Shown: positions 35,463-43,560 of the stretch, piece after piece
How the letters are laid out: every line of letters begins with the position of its first letter
Position numbering within the stretch: the first letter of the stretch is position 1
Assembly: GCA_022823235.1 (NCBI GenBank)
Contig: JAJDXO010000030.1
Location: 225,762-289,761 of the forward strand
Origin: Rhodospirillales bacterium
Lineage (GTDB): Bacteria; Pseudomonadota; Alphaproteobacteria; Rhodospirillales; UBA2165
Length of the DNA stretch: 64,000 nt
Reading direction: 5' to 3'
The notes under the pieces: generated by a model
The model's database searches: none
What the model was told of the DNA's origin: nothing
What the model saw: only the letters and a program-made list of their open reading frames with translations
Position numbers and translations under genes: made by a program

Positions 35463-36233
35463 TCAATCTTCCTCGGGCTTGTAGAAGTTGCCGGGAACGA
35501 TCCGCATGGCCTCCGGGTCGGCCTTTTGTGCCGCCTTGCGCTTCGCCGCAAGCGCCGCATAGTCGCCGACCGCCTTGGGTCCGGCCCTTTCCAGGCCTTC
35601 CTTGAACCTGTCGGGGGCGCGGTAGCTCCAGGCGGCGCGTTCCGAATAGAACGGCACCCACTCGTTTTTGATCCGGTTCTCCTGGAAGTCGATGGCGTTG
35701 ACCAGTGCCTCCTCGACGTCCTTCACCGCGGTCCAAGCGGCTTTGTAGAACACAAAACCGCCGCGTCCGATGATCCACGTCATATTGGGCGCGGTGCCGT
35801 AGGCCCGATGAGCGTCGCCGTCGAGGCTGTCGAGCAGGATTTGCCGCTTGATGTCCGAATGCTCCTTGAACGCACGCGCATTCGCCCGTTTGTCATCCAT
35901 GGAGGAATGGAAATCGAAGTTTTCGCCGGGGTGAGCTTCCCGGGTGTAGATGAATGCCGAGCGCACGGCCCGGTCGGCGTAGCGGGCGGCGAGAGCTTCC
36001 ATCTCCTCGCCCGCCATCGCGCAGTAAGGTCACGTGAACGAGCCGAACTCGATCAGTGCGATGCCGCCCTTCCACAACTCTTTCATCCGGACCGTCTCGC
36101 CGGTCTCCAGATCCTCGAGCGGGAAGGAGGGCGCGCGGGACGTCGCCTTCGGCGCTTCATCGGCGAAGCGCACGAATTCCGACGGGTCCGGCACCCAGTT
36201 GACGTAGTTGTAGTCTCTCGGCACGGAGTCCAT
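35463..36233 (-). CDS. Predicted selenoprotein: deiodinase/thioredoxin-like, Sec68 encoded by TGA
   Basis: Single 256-aa reading frame if the in-frame TGA at 36030-36032 is read as selenocysteine. The sequence runs IEFGSFT-U-PYCAMAGEE, followed by a thioredoxin-fold body FIYTREAHPGENFDFH, which parallels iodothyronine deiodinases (FGSxTUPPF and VYIDEAHPSDGW). Sec68 and Cys71 form a U-x-x-C redox pair. Both sides of the TGA belong to one domain, with no frame change and normal codon use. A SECIS-like hairpin begins 14 bases after the TGA. ATG 36233 follows GAGAGGG. A nonsense mutation in a Cys homologue is the alternative; no sel genes lie in the window. Confidence 0.8.
35985..36015 (-). promoter_or_regulatory. 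Bacterial SECIS-like stem-loop
   Basis: Reading the minus strand after the TGA, arm GGCGGGCGAG pairs with CTCGCCGCC (nine pairs, one bulged G). The loop GAGATGGAAGCT starts with G and may close by two more pairs to AUGGAAG. About 24-27 nt separate the TGA from the apical loop, inside the range known for bacterial SECIS elements. Judged by eye; folding energy not computed. Confidence 0.55.
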
Positions 36234-36332
36234 TTGTACTGCCCTCTCACTATGAGGTTATCAATTGGATGAGGGGCTTATAGCCGCCGAAGCCAAATTC
36301 TGGAAGACCGGGCCAGTCACGGTCCCGTCACC

Positions 36333-37226
36333 TCAGATCAGGCCGGCCCGCTCCAGCACCCCATCCAAGCGCTTCTCCAGCTCCGGCGTCGCCGGCATCA
36401 TCGGCAGCCGGTGCTCGTTGGTGGGCATCAGTCCCATGCGTTTCATCATGTACTTGATGGGGATGGGGTTGGTGTCGAAAAACACCGACTGATTGAGCTC
36501 CAATAGGCGCTGGTGGAGATCCCGACCGGTCTTCATGTCGCCGGCCCAGGCCGCCTCGCACATTTGCGACAAGAGGTCGGGCCGCAGGTTTCCGACCGCA
36601 TTCATCAAGCCGACGGCGCCGATGCACAGCTTCGGGTAGCTGAGTTCCTCAAGGCCGACGAAGATGCGGTAGTCGGGGAAGGCGTCTAGGCACTCGGTGA
36701 CGAAACCGAGGTCGTTTACCGCGTGCTTCATGCCGACGAAGCTGGGCGAGCGATCCTTCAGTTCCTTGACCGTGTCCAAGGTGACCGACACCGCCGCGCG
36801 GCCGGGAATGTGGTAGATCATCCACGGCGTGTCGTAGTCTTTCGTGACGTCCAAATAGTATTCGATGATGCCCCGCTGCGGCGGGCGGATGTAATACGGC
36901 GTGACGATCAGCAGCGCGTCCGCGCCGGCGTCGACCGCATGACGGGTCAATTCCTTGGTTTCGGCCAGCGACTGGGACCCGGTGGCGGCGACAATCGGGA
37001 CTTTTCCCTTGGCAATTCCAATCGCGGTATCGACCGTTCGGTTGCGTTCCGCCATGGTCATGGTCGACGGTTCGGCGGTCGTTCCGTTGACCAGGATGCA
37101 GTGAGACCCATGGCCGAGTTGGAACTCGACCAGACCCGCATAGGCATCAAGATCCACTTCGCCATCCTTGAAGGGGGTAATGATCGGCGGCGCCGATCCC
37201 TTCAGCCAATCCAGATCACTCGACAT
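36333..37226 (-). CDS. DapA-family (dihydrodipicolinate synthase-like) aldolase
   Basis: 297-aa class-I aldolase or lyase. The 2-oxoacid-binding loop reads NGTTAEPSTM (DapA has GTTGE), IYHIPGRAAV holds the catalytic Tyr-region, and the Schiff-base Lys is in FVGMKHAVND near residue 160. Divergence in the loop and lack of lysine genes suggest a catabolic member (for example sugar-acid or KDG-type). Start taken at MSSDLDWLK. It lies 99 bp upstream of the selenoprotein gene and may be co-transcribed with it. Confidence 0.87.
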   Translation of the reverse strand: MSSDLDWLKGSAPPIITPFKDGEVDLDAYAGLVEFQLGHGSHCILVNGTTAEPSTMTMAERNRTVDTAIGIAKGKVPIVAATGSQSLAETKELTRHAVDAGADALLIVTPYYIRPPQRGIIEYYLDVTKDYDTPWMIYHIPGRAAVSVTLDTVKELKDRSPSFVGMKHAVNDLGFVTECLDAFPDYRIFVGLEELSYPKLCIGAVGLMNAVGNLRPDLLSQMCEAAWAGDMKTGRDLHQRLLELNQSVFFDTNPIPIKYMMKRMGLMPTNEHRLPMMPATPELEKRLDGVLERAGLI

Positions 37227-37510
37227 TCGTCCCTCCACGCCATCCACATCGGGTATAAGCCCAAACTTTACTTAACATGTTAAATAATGTCCAGGCCGGC
37301 GCGCTTCATATCCGCCCGGTCTGCGGGTTGCAGACGGTGCCGGGGGACGGGACCCGTGAACTTCCTTGCCGTGCCGAGGGTTTCAATCGGGTGTGATTTG
37401 CCGAAAGCGGCCGGAAATGTCAAAATCCCTTCGCCGGAGTGCAACAAAAGTGTCTCGGAAGTTGTGCGACATAACGCGCTTCCGGTCGTATTTGGGGGCT
37501 GTTGGCACGA
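37227..37510. other. Intergenic region between DapA-like gene and olsB
   Basis: A 284-bp divergent gap. Apart from the 12-bp palindrome near its left end I see no convincing gene or hairpin. It should carry promoters for both sides. An antisense open frame reaching into olsB is a shadow. Confidence 0.6.
37272..37283. promoter_or_regulatory. Palindromic operator candidate upstream of the DapA-like gene
   Basis: Perfect 12-bp palindrome TTAACATGTTAA, extended to TTA-C-12 bp-A-TAA, lies about 46 bp before the DapA-like start in an AT-rich patch. Size and symmetry suit a GntR- or MarR-type regulator. The regulator is not identified. Confidence 0.4.
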
Positions 37511-38332
37511 ATGACACAAGATGTTGCGGCCAATTTGACTATTCGCCTTGCTGAGACCGCCGAGGATGTTCGGGCGGCCCAGGCGCTGAGGTACCGCGTA
37601 TTTTACGAGAACATGGGCGCCACGCCGTCCGAGGAAATGGCGCGGCGGAAACTCGATTTCGATCGTTTCGATGATTTCTGCGACCATCTCCTGGTGGTCA
37701 ATCAAACGGTCCCGGAGGGATCCCCCGAAATCGTCGGCACCTATCGGCTGCTGCGGCGGTCTCGGGCCGTGGAAACCAGCGGCTTCTACTCGGCGGGCGA
37801 GTTCGACCTGAATCCATTGAAGAAATATCCGGGAGAGGTGCTGGAACTCGGCCGGTCATGCGTCGACCCGGCGTTCCGGGATCGCGCCGTCCTGCAGCTG
37901 CTGTGGAAGGGGATCTCGGACTATTTGATGGACAACCGAATCACCCTCATGTTCGGCTGTGCCAGCTTTCCCGGGCTCGATCTGGATCAGATGGCCGGCG
38001 CTCTGTCGTACCTCTACTATTACCATTCGGCGCCGGCGGACTGGCGCCCGCGGGCGCTGGACGAGCGCTACGTCAAGATGGACCGGATGCCCAAGGAGCA
38101 GGTGGACATGCGCCAGGCGCTCCGCGAGATGCCGCCGTTGATCAAGGGCTACCTTCGCTTGGGCGGCGTCATTGGCGACGGTGCGGTCATCGACGACGTG
38201 TTCAATACCGTGGACGTGTGTCTATTGGTGGAGACCGAGAACGTCCCCAAGCGGTATGCAAAGCACTATCAGTTCGAAGACAAGATAGCTTCGGGGATCC
38301 TGAAAACCGGTCCCGAAAGGACCCAGGCCTGA
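37511..38332 (+). CDS. olsB: Ornithine N-acyltransferase OlsB
   Basis: 273-aa GNAT-fold acyltransferase that joins a 3-hydroxyacyl group from ACP to ornithine, first step of ornithine lipid synthesis. Typical features: ALRYRVFYENMGA near residue 30, DHLLVV, VLELGRSCVDPAFRDRAV near residue 115, and FGCASFPGLD. ATG 37511 is preferred to a TTG three codons earlier. Stop overlaps the next ATG, indicating coupling with OlsA. Confidence 0.9.
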   Translation: MTQDVAANLTIRLAETAEDVRAAQALRYRVFYENMGATPSEEMARRKLDFDRFDDFCDHLLVVNQTVPEGSPEIVGTYRLLRRSRAVETSGFYSAGEFDLNPLKKYPGEVLELGRSCVDPAFRDRAVLQLLWKGISDYLMDNRITLMFGCASFPGLDLDQMAGALSYLYYYHSAPADWRPRALDERYVKMDRMPKEQVDMRQALREMPPLIKGYLRLGGVIGDGAVIDDVFNTVDVCLLVETENVPKRYAKHYQFEDKIASGILKTGPERTQA

Positions 38333-39180
38333 TGCGCCCCACCCTCCGCGCGATCGTTCGAATTATCGCTCTGGCAGGGGTTACGCTCATTTTACATCCG
38401 GTTTACTTTTTTGCGGGATCCCGCAGGCCGAAGGTCGTGCAGGCATGGCATCGGGCCGCCTGTCGGATCGCGGGAATCCGGGCATCGCTGATCGGGGCGC
38501 CGGTCCGCGAAGAATCGACCCTGGTGGCCTCCAATCACATTTCGTATTTGGATATTCCCGCTCTGGCCTCTCGCCTGGATGCCATATTTGTCGCCAAGGC
38601 GGACGTGTCGAACTGGCCGGGCATCGGCTACCTGGCCAAGCTGGCAGGGACCATATTCATTGACCGCGAGACGAGTAAATCGGCCAGCCACGTGGATGCC
38701 GTCTCGGGCCAGCTTGCGCTCAGCAGGAGTGTGATCATATTCCCCGAGGCCACCAGTACCGAAGGCGATACCGTTCGGCCGTTCAAGAGCTCGTTGTTTC
38801 AGGCGCCGTTTAATCTTGCGCCGGGAATCCACGCGGCGGTTCAGCCGGTCACGATCAGCTATGTCCGCAACCCGGATGGCCGGCCCCTGACAGCCGCCGA
38901 GCGCCGCGCTTACGCCTGGGTGGGCGACGACACGCTGGTGCCGCACCTGTGGAATATCCTCAAGCGTGAGGGGGTAATATTGGAAATCCGCTTCCACCCC
39001 GCCGTCGAGGCCCGCGCCTTCGGTTCACGCAAGGCGCTTGCCGATTACTGCCACGACCAGACGGCCCGCGGCCTTTCCAATATTCGGCGCCGATGCGACA
39101 GCGTCTCCGCGCCCTTGGCCACGGGGCCGCGGGTCTGGAGCGATTGGCAGGATTATCCCGCTTTCTCGGTCATCGATTAG
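38332..39180 (+). CDS. olsA: Lyso-ornithine lipid O-acyltransferase OlsA
   Basis: 282 aa, PlsC-type membrane acyltransferase. N-terminal membrane helix IIALAGVTLILHPVYFF. Acyltransferase box I is SNHISYLD near residue 64 and box III is IIFPEATSTEG (family FPEGT). It completes ornithine lipids started by OlsB. Phosphorus-free lipids like these fit phosphate-poor habitats, an inference about lifestyle. Confidence 0.9.
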   Translation: MRPTLRAIVRIIALAGVTLILHPVYFFAGSRRPKVVQAWHRAACRIAGIRASLIGAPVREESTLVASNHISYLDIPALASRLDAIFVAKADVSNWPGIGYLAKLAGTIFIDRETSKSASHVDAVSGQLALSRSVIIFPEATSTEGDTVRPFKSSLFQAPFNLAPGIHAAVQPVTISYVRNPDGRPLTAAERRAYAWVGDDTLVPHLWNILKREGVILEIRFHPAVEARAFGSRKALADYCHDQTARGLSNIRRRCDSVSAPLATGPRVWSDWQDYPAFSVID

Positions 39181-39191
39181 GGAGTAGGTAC

Positions 39192-40130
39192 CTAGTCCTC
39201 GAGGCCCGTCGGTACGTCGACATTTTCAGGTTTGAGTTCCAGCCCCGAGGCCTTGGCCTGCAGTTCCAGCAGGGTGGCGAAATCCTCCTCGACGTATCCG
39301 TTGCCGATCAGCGTCTGAACGATATCCCGCGTCGTTGTCGCCAGCGGCATGGGCACGTCCTGTTCGCGCGCCGCCGACAGGCCCAGATCCAGATCCTTGC
39401 GCAACAGGACCGGCGTGAACGTCGGGGTCCAGTCGAGATTGACCAGCGCCGGCGTCTTGTATTGGGAGAACATGGAACCCATGACGCTCTTGTTGATGAA
39501 ATCCAGGAAGGCATGCCGCGGAACGCCGCCCTTTTCCGCCAGGATGGTGATCTCGGCAAGGGACTGGATAACCACGCCCAGCAGGACGTTGTGGCAAATC
39601 TTGACCATCCGCGCGAGTTCGCCCTCGCCGACATAGGTCACGCCCTGACCGATGGCATCGAGAAACGGCTCGGCGATGTCGTAGGCATCCTTGTCTCCGG
39701 AGGCCACGATGGACAGTTTGCCCGCCGTGACGACCTTCGCATTGCCGCTCACCGGCGCATCGAGCATCTTGCAGCCGAGTTTGGCGGCCGCGTCGCGGAC
39801 GGTCCTGGAGGCCTCTTCGGAAATGCTCGTACAGTCGATGAGCAGCTTGGGCACGGTGCCCTCGACCGACAGGACGCCGCCGTCGCCGATCGTCATGTTG
39901 ATCACGTCCTCGGGCCCGGCGACCATGGTGAATACGATATCCCGGTCGGCCAAATCCGAGGGATTGTCGACGACGGCGGCACCGAATTCCTCAAGCGGTT
40001 CCGCCTTGGAACGCGTTCGGTTCCACACCGAGACGTCCGCGCCCGCCTGCTGCAGGCGTTTCGCCATGGCGAAGCCCATGCGTCCGGTCCCGATCCAACC
40101 AACCGTGTAGCCCTTCAGATCTCCGGCCAT
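39192..40130 (-). CDS. Beta-hydroxyacid dehydrogenase (3-hydroxyisobutyrate dehydrogenase-like), copy A
   Basis: 312 aa NAD(P)-dependent enzyme. Cofactor motif GWIGTGRMGFAMAKRL, substrate loop CTSISEEAS and DAPVSGN, and catalytic Lys in MVKICHNVLLG near residue 173. Acts on small 3-hydroxy or 2-hydroxy acids. It is a close paralogue of the gene at 41302 and divergent from the LacI regulator between them. GGAGGA lies just upstream. Confidence 0.88.
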   Translation of the reverse strand: MAGDLKGYTVGWIGTGRMGFAMAKRLQQAGADVSVWNRTRSKAEPLEEFGAAVVDNPSDLADRDIVFTMVAGPEDVINMTIGDGGVLSVEGTVPKLLIDCTSISEEASRTVRDAAAKLGCKMLDAPVSGNAKVVTAGKLSIVASGDKDAYDIAEPFLDAIGQGVTYVGEGELARMVKICHNVLLGVVIQSLAEITILAEKGGVPRHAFLDFINKSVMGSMFSQYKTPALVNLDWTPTFTPVLLRKDLDLGLSAAREQDVPMPLATTTRDIVQTLIGNGYVEEDFATLLELQAKASGLELKPENVDVPTGLED

Positions 40131-40183
40131 CACACCATTCCTCCTCCAAGGACCGCCCTCGTCGCGCCGGGCGGCAAAACCTG

Positions 40184-40197
40184 TGCAAACGATTGCA
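40184..40197. promoter_or_regulatory. LacI-family operator in the divergent region
   Basis: TGCAAACGATTGCA has 5-bp arms around the central CG step typical of LacI-family sites, with one asymmetric inner pair. It lies between the dehydrogenase copy A start (40130) and the lacI-type gene start (40272). A perfect version occurs at 45726. Confidence 0.6.
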
Positions 40198-40271
40198 GAG
40201 CATATACCATAGGTTCCCGAATAGAAGGAAAACCGTTATAGATGGGCCGTTTTTCCGGGAGCTGACGATCG

Positions 40272-41294
40272 ATGGCATCAAGCCGGGTAACGCTTCGCGA
40301 TATCGCCGAGGAGGTGGGGGTCAATCCCTCGACGGTCTCGCGCGCGCTCAATCCCAAGACCCGCGGCATGGTGACCGGCGAAATCGCCCGTCAAATCACC
40401 GAGGCGGCGGACCGGATGGGCTATCGGCCCAATCCCTTTGCCTACAGCCTCAGGACCAACCGGTCGTTCACCGTCGGCGTCCTGGTTCCGGACCTCACCA
40501 ACCCGGCGTTCGCACCGATCATCAAGGGCATCGACAATGTGCTCGAGGCGTCGGGCTACAGCGTGATGGTCGCCAATACCGACAATGTCGCCGAGCGGGA
40601 ACGCAGGAACGTCGACAAGTTTCGCGAGCGTCATGTGGATGGCCTCGTCATCGCCACGGCGCGCCGTCACGACCCCCTGATCGATGAATGCCGCACCGAA
40701 GGGACACCCTTGGTTCTAGCGGTCCGGAAGACCACGGATTCCGATATATCCTCGGTGGTCAGCGACGAGGTGACCGGCGGCGAGACCATTATGTCTCATC
40801 TGGCGCAGCTCGGTCATCGGCGGGTTGCCTACATTGCGGGGCCTCAGGAGCTGTCGACCGGCTTCGAGCGCCACCAGGGATACGTGCGGGGACTGAACGC
40901 CAACAATCTCGAGTACGATGCCGGGCTGGTCGAGTTCTGCGACGCGTTCACCGAGGAAGAAGGCCGGAGGGCGGCCAGCCGGCTGCTCGCGTCGGGACGG
41001 GACTTCACGGCGATTGTCGCCGCCAATGACATGATCGCCATCGGAATCTACGACGAACTTCAAACCAAGGGGCTGGTTTGCGGCAAGGATATCTCGGTCG
41101 TCGGTTATGACGACATGTTGTTTTCAAGCAAGTTCGACCCGCCGCTGACGACCATGCATTCGCCGTTGCTGGATATCGGCGCGGAGGCGGCCCGCATTCT
41201 CCTGGAGCGGATCGAGGACCCCGAAACTCCGCCGCGGTCCGTCAAGATGACGCCCGAACTGATCCTCCGCAAGTCGACCGGCAAGCCGGCCTGA
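40272..41294 (+). CDS. LacI-family transcriptional regulator
   Basis: 340 aa. HTH plus hinge helix: VTLRDIAEEVGVNPSTVSRALN (split here as about residues 6-27), and FAYSLRTNRS for the hinge. The effector domain has the periplasmic-binding fold with VGVLVPDLTNPAF and VVGYDDMLFSSKFDPPLTT. Flanked by two hydroxyacid dehydrogenases and near a 2-oxoacid dehydrogenase operon bearing a matching operator. Confidence 0.93.
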   Translation: MASSRVTLRDIAEEVGVNPSTVSRALNPKTRGMVTGEIARQITEAADRMGYRPNPFAYSLRTNRSFTVGVLVPDLTNPAFAPIIKGIDNVLEASGYSVMVANTDNVAERERRNVDKFRERHVDGLVIATARRHDPLIDECRTEGTPLVLAVRKTTDSDISSVVSDEVTGGETIMSHLAQLGHRRVAYIAGPQELSTGFERHQGYVRGLNANNLEYDAGLVEFCDAFTEEEGRRAASRLLASGRDFTAIVAANDMIAIGIYDELQTKGLVCGKDISVVGYDDMLFSSKFDPPLTTMHSPLLDIGAEAARILLERIEDPETPPRSVKMTPELILRKSTGKPA

Positions 41295-41301
41295 CTTCCG
41301 G

Positions 41302-42240
41302 CTAGTCGTCGGTCATCCCGGGAAGTTCTTCAAGATTCTCCGACACCAGCTCGTGGCCGGAATTTTCCGCCTGGACCTGGATAATGGAGGCGAAGTCGTC
41401 CTCAGTATGACCCTGGCCGATGGCGTTCTGGACGATCTCCCGGGTGAGAGACGAAACCGGCATGGGCACCGCGTGCTTGCGGCCCGCCGACAGGCCGAGG
41501 TCCAGGTCCTTCAACAGCAGAGGGTTGGTGAATGTCGGGGTGAAATCCAGATTCACGAGCGCGCCGGTCTTGTAGCGGGTAAACATCGACCCCACCGAGG
41601 CCTTGTTCAGAAACTCCATGGTGGCGCTTCGTTTGACACCGTTCTTCTCCGCCATGATCAGCACCTCGGCGAGCGCCTGGGTCATCACGCCGAGATAGAC
41701 GTTGTGACAGATCTTGACGATCCGCGCGCCGGTGCCCTCACCGGCATAGGTAACGCCGCGGCCAAGCGCCTGCAGATAGGGCAGGGCGGTCCGGTAGTCC
41801 TTCTCGTCGCCGGACGCGACCAGCGTCAGCGCGCCTGCCTCGACCGCCTTGTTGTTGCCGCTCACCGGGCAGTCCAGCATGGCCGTGCCGACCTCGTCCG
41901 CGACTTCCCGGACCTCCCAGGACGCCTCCTCGGAGATGGTGGAGCAGTCGACGAGCAGCTTGGGCGTCGTCCCGCCGGTGAGCAGGCCGCCGTCCCCCAG
42001 CGTCACGGCGATGAATTGCTCGGGTCCCGTGACCATGGTGAAGACGATGTCCCGATCGGCCAGGTCCCGGATGCCGTCCACGACGGCGGCGCCTTTCCCG
42101 GCCAAGGGTTCCGCCTTGGACCGCGTTCGATTCCAGACCGCGACGTCGGCTCCCGCTTCGATGAGCCGGGTTGCCATGGGGAATCCCATGCGCCCGGCGC
42201 CGATCCACCCGATTCGATGTCCTTTTACCGCGTCGTTCAT
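41302..42240 (-). CDS. Beta-hydroxyacid dehydrogenase, copy B
   Basis: 312 aa, paralogue of the gene at 39192 with the same landmarks: GWIGAGRMGFPMATRL, CSTISEEAS, CPVSGNNKAVEAG and IVKICHNVYLG with the catalytic Lys. The match runs the full length including identical TRSKAEPL. Start set at MNDAVKG. It converges on the LacI gene with 7 bp between stops and lies 62 bp downstream of the E2 gene on the same strand. Confidence 0.88.
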   Translation of the reverse strand: MNDAVKGHRIGWIGAGRMGFPMATRLIEAGADVAVWNRTRSKAEPLAGKGAAVVDGIRDLADRDIVFTMVTGPEQFIAVTLGDGGLLTGGTTPKLLVDCSTISEEASWEVREVADEVGTAMLDCPVSGNNKAVEAGALTLVASGDEKDYRTALPYLQALGRGVTYAGEGTGARIVKICHNVYLGVMTQALAEVLIMAEKNGVKRSATMEFLNKASVGSMFTRYKTGALVNLDFTPTFTNPLLLKDLDLGLSAGRKHAVPMPVSSLTREIVQNAIGQGHTEDDFASIIQVQAENSGHELVSENLEELPGMTDD

Positions 42241-42302
42241 CAGACACACCTCAAGCCTGGCCGGCACCGCCGGCGGTGAAGGGCAAACCCGGCCGGATCA
42301 AA

Positions 42303-43559
42303 TCAGAACGCCGCGCGCCAGTCACGGCCTTCTATGATTTCCCTGACCCGTTTCAGGAAGGAAGCCGAATAGGCGCCGTCGATGGCCCGGTGGTCGAAGG
42401 ATTGCGCCAACATGCCGACCGGCCGGATGGCAATCATGTCTTCGCCATCCACGTTGACGGCGACCGGCTTCTTGGCGATAGCGTCGGTCGACAGGATGGC
42501 GACCTGGGGCTGGTTGATGATCGGCGCGGTAATCAACGTTCCGAAAGAGCCGTTGTTGGTGATGGTGTAGGTGCCGCCCGATAGCTCTTCGGGACCGAGA
42601 CCGTCGCTGCGGGCCCGCTGGGCCAGGTCGTTGAACGCCCGGGACAGGTCCGGGACGGATCGCCGGTCCGCGTCCTTGACGACGGGCGCCACCAAGCCCT
42701 GAAAATCGAGGTCGATTGCGACGCCGAGATGTACGGCGTCGTAGACCACGAGGCTCTCATCCTCGATGTGCGCATTGATATTGGGGTAGTCCCGGATGGC
42801 TTCGCACGCCGCCTTGGCGATAAACGGCATGAAGGTCAGCGAGAAACCCTCCTTGGCCTTCCATTCGGCGCTCATCGACCGGCGGGCCTTGTCGACGTTC
42901 GAGAAGTCCGCTTCGACCGCCTGCAGGACGTGCGGGCTGGTCGCCTTCGAGCGAACCATGTGTTCGGCGGTCATCCTGCGCCGGTAATCGAATGGAATGA
43001 CGGTCTTGCCGCCGGGCCCCGCGGGCGGGCGGGATTGGAGAGGCGCGGGCGCCGGCAACGCCGTACGCGCCGGTGCGGGCGATCCCTTCAGGTACGACAC
43101 GACATCCGCGCGGGTAATCCGGCCATCCCGACCGGTCCCGCCGATGGCCGCGGGATCCAGATTGTTGTCGCCGATTAGTTTCCGAACCGCCGGCGAAAGC
43201 TTCAGGTTGCGATTGCGGGACGGCGCGCCGGCCGCCGCCGCTCCGCGAGCGGGCGCAGGTTCGGGTGCCGGAGCCGCCGCGGGTTCCGGCTCGGCGGCGG
43301 GAGCGGGAGCCGTCTCCGACGCACCGGAACCGTCGTCGATGACAGCGACCGTCGTTCCGACATCGACCGTGGCACCGGCCTCGACACGGATTTCGGCAAC
43401 CACGCCGGAAACCGGTGCGGGGATTTCCATCTCCACCTTGTCCGTACCGATCTCCAGTAGCAATTCGTCGGCTTCGACCTCGTCCCCCACCTGTTTGTGC
43501 CAAATGGTGACGGTTCCCTCGGAAACCGTTTCCCCCAGTTGGGGCATCAACACATCCAT
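42303..43559 (-). CDS. 2-oxoacid dehydrogenase E2 (dihydrolipoyl acyltransferase)
   Basis: 418 aa. Lipoyl domain 1-80 with lipoylated Lys41 in GTDKVEME; Ala/Pro/Glu-rich linker; E3/E1-binding domain near 120-155 (LSPAVRKLIGDNNLDP); catalytic domain ending in SQSFDHRAIDGAYSASF with His near residue 388 and the Asp of HxxxDG. Start at MDVLMPQLG lies 1 bp after the E1beta stop. No E3 gene is encoded here. Confidence 0.92.
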   Translation of the reverse strand: MDVLMPQLGETVSEGTVTIWHKQVGDEVEADELLLEIGTDKVEMEIPAPVSGVVAEIRVEAGATVDVGTTVAVIDDGSGASETAPAPAAEPEPAAAPAPEPAPARGAAAAGAPSRNRNLKLSPAVRKLIGDNNLDPAAIGGTGRDGRITRADVVSYLKGSPAPARTALPAPAPLQSRPPAGPGGKTVIPFDYRRRMTAEHMVRSKATSPHVLQAVEADFSNVDKARRSMSAEWKAKEGFSLTFMPFIAKAACEAIRDYPNINAHIEDESLVVYDAVHLGVAIDLDFQGLVAPVVKDADRRSVPDLSRAFNDLAQRARSDGLGPEELSGGTYTITNNGSFGTLITAPIINQPQVAILSTDAIAKKPVAVNVDGEDMIAIRPVGMLAQSFDHRAIDGAYSASFLKRVREIIEGRDWRAAF

Positions 43560-43560
43560 G

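Noticed and set aside
36030..36032. TGA as a true stop separating two genes, or a pseudogene
   Set aside because: Both halves form one domain in one frame, the stop is at a known Sec position, and the downstream half has no ribosome site suited to independent start. Kept as an alternative.
37280..37705. 141-codon minus-strand frame across the olsB start
   Set aside because: Overlaps the olsB coding start and its leader, has no recognisable domain or ribosome site.
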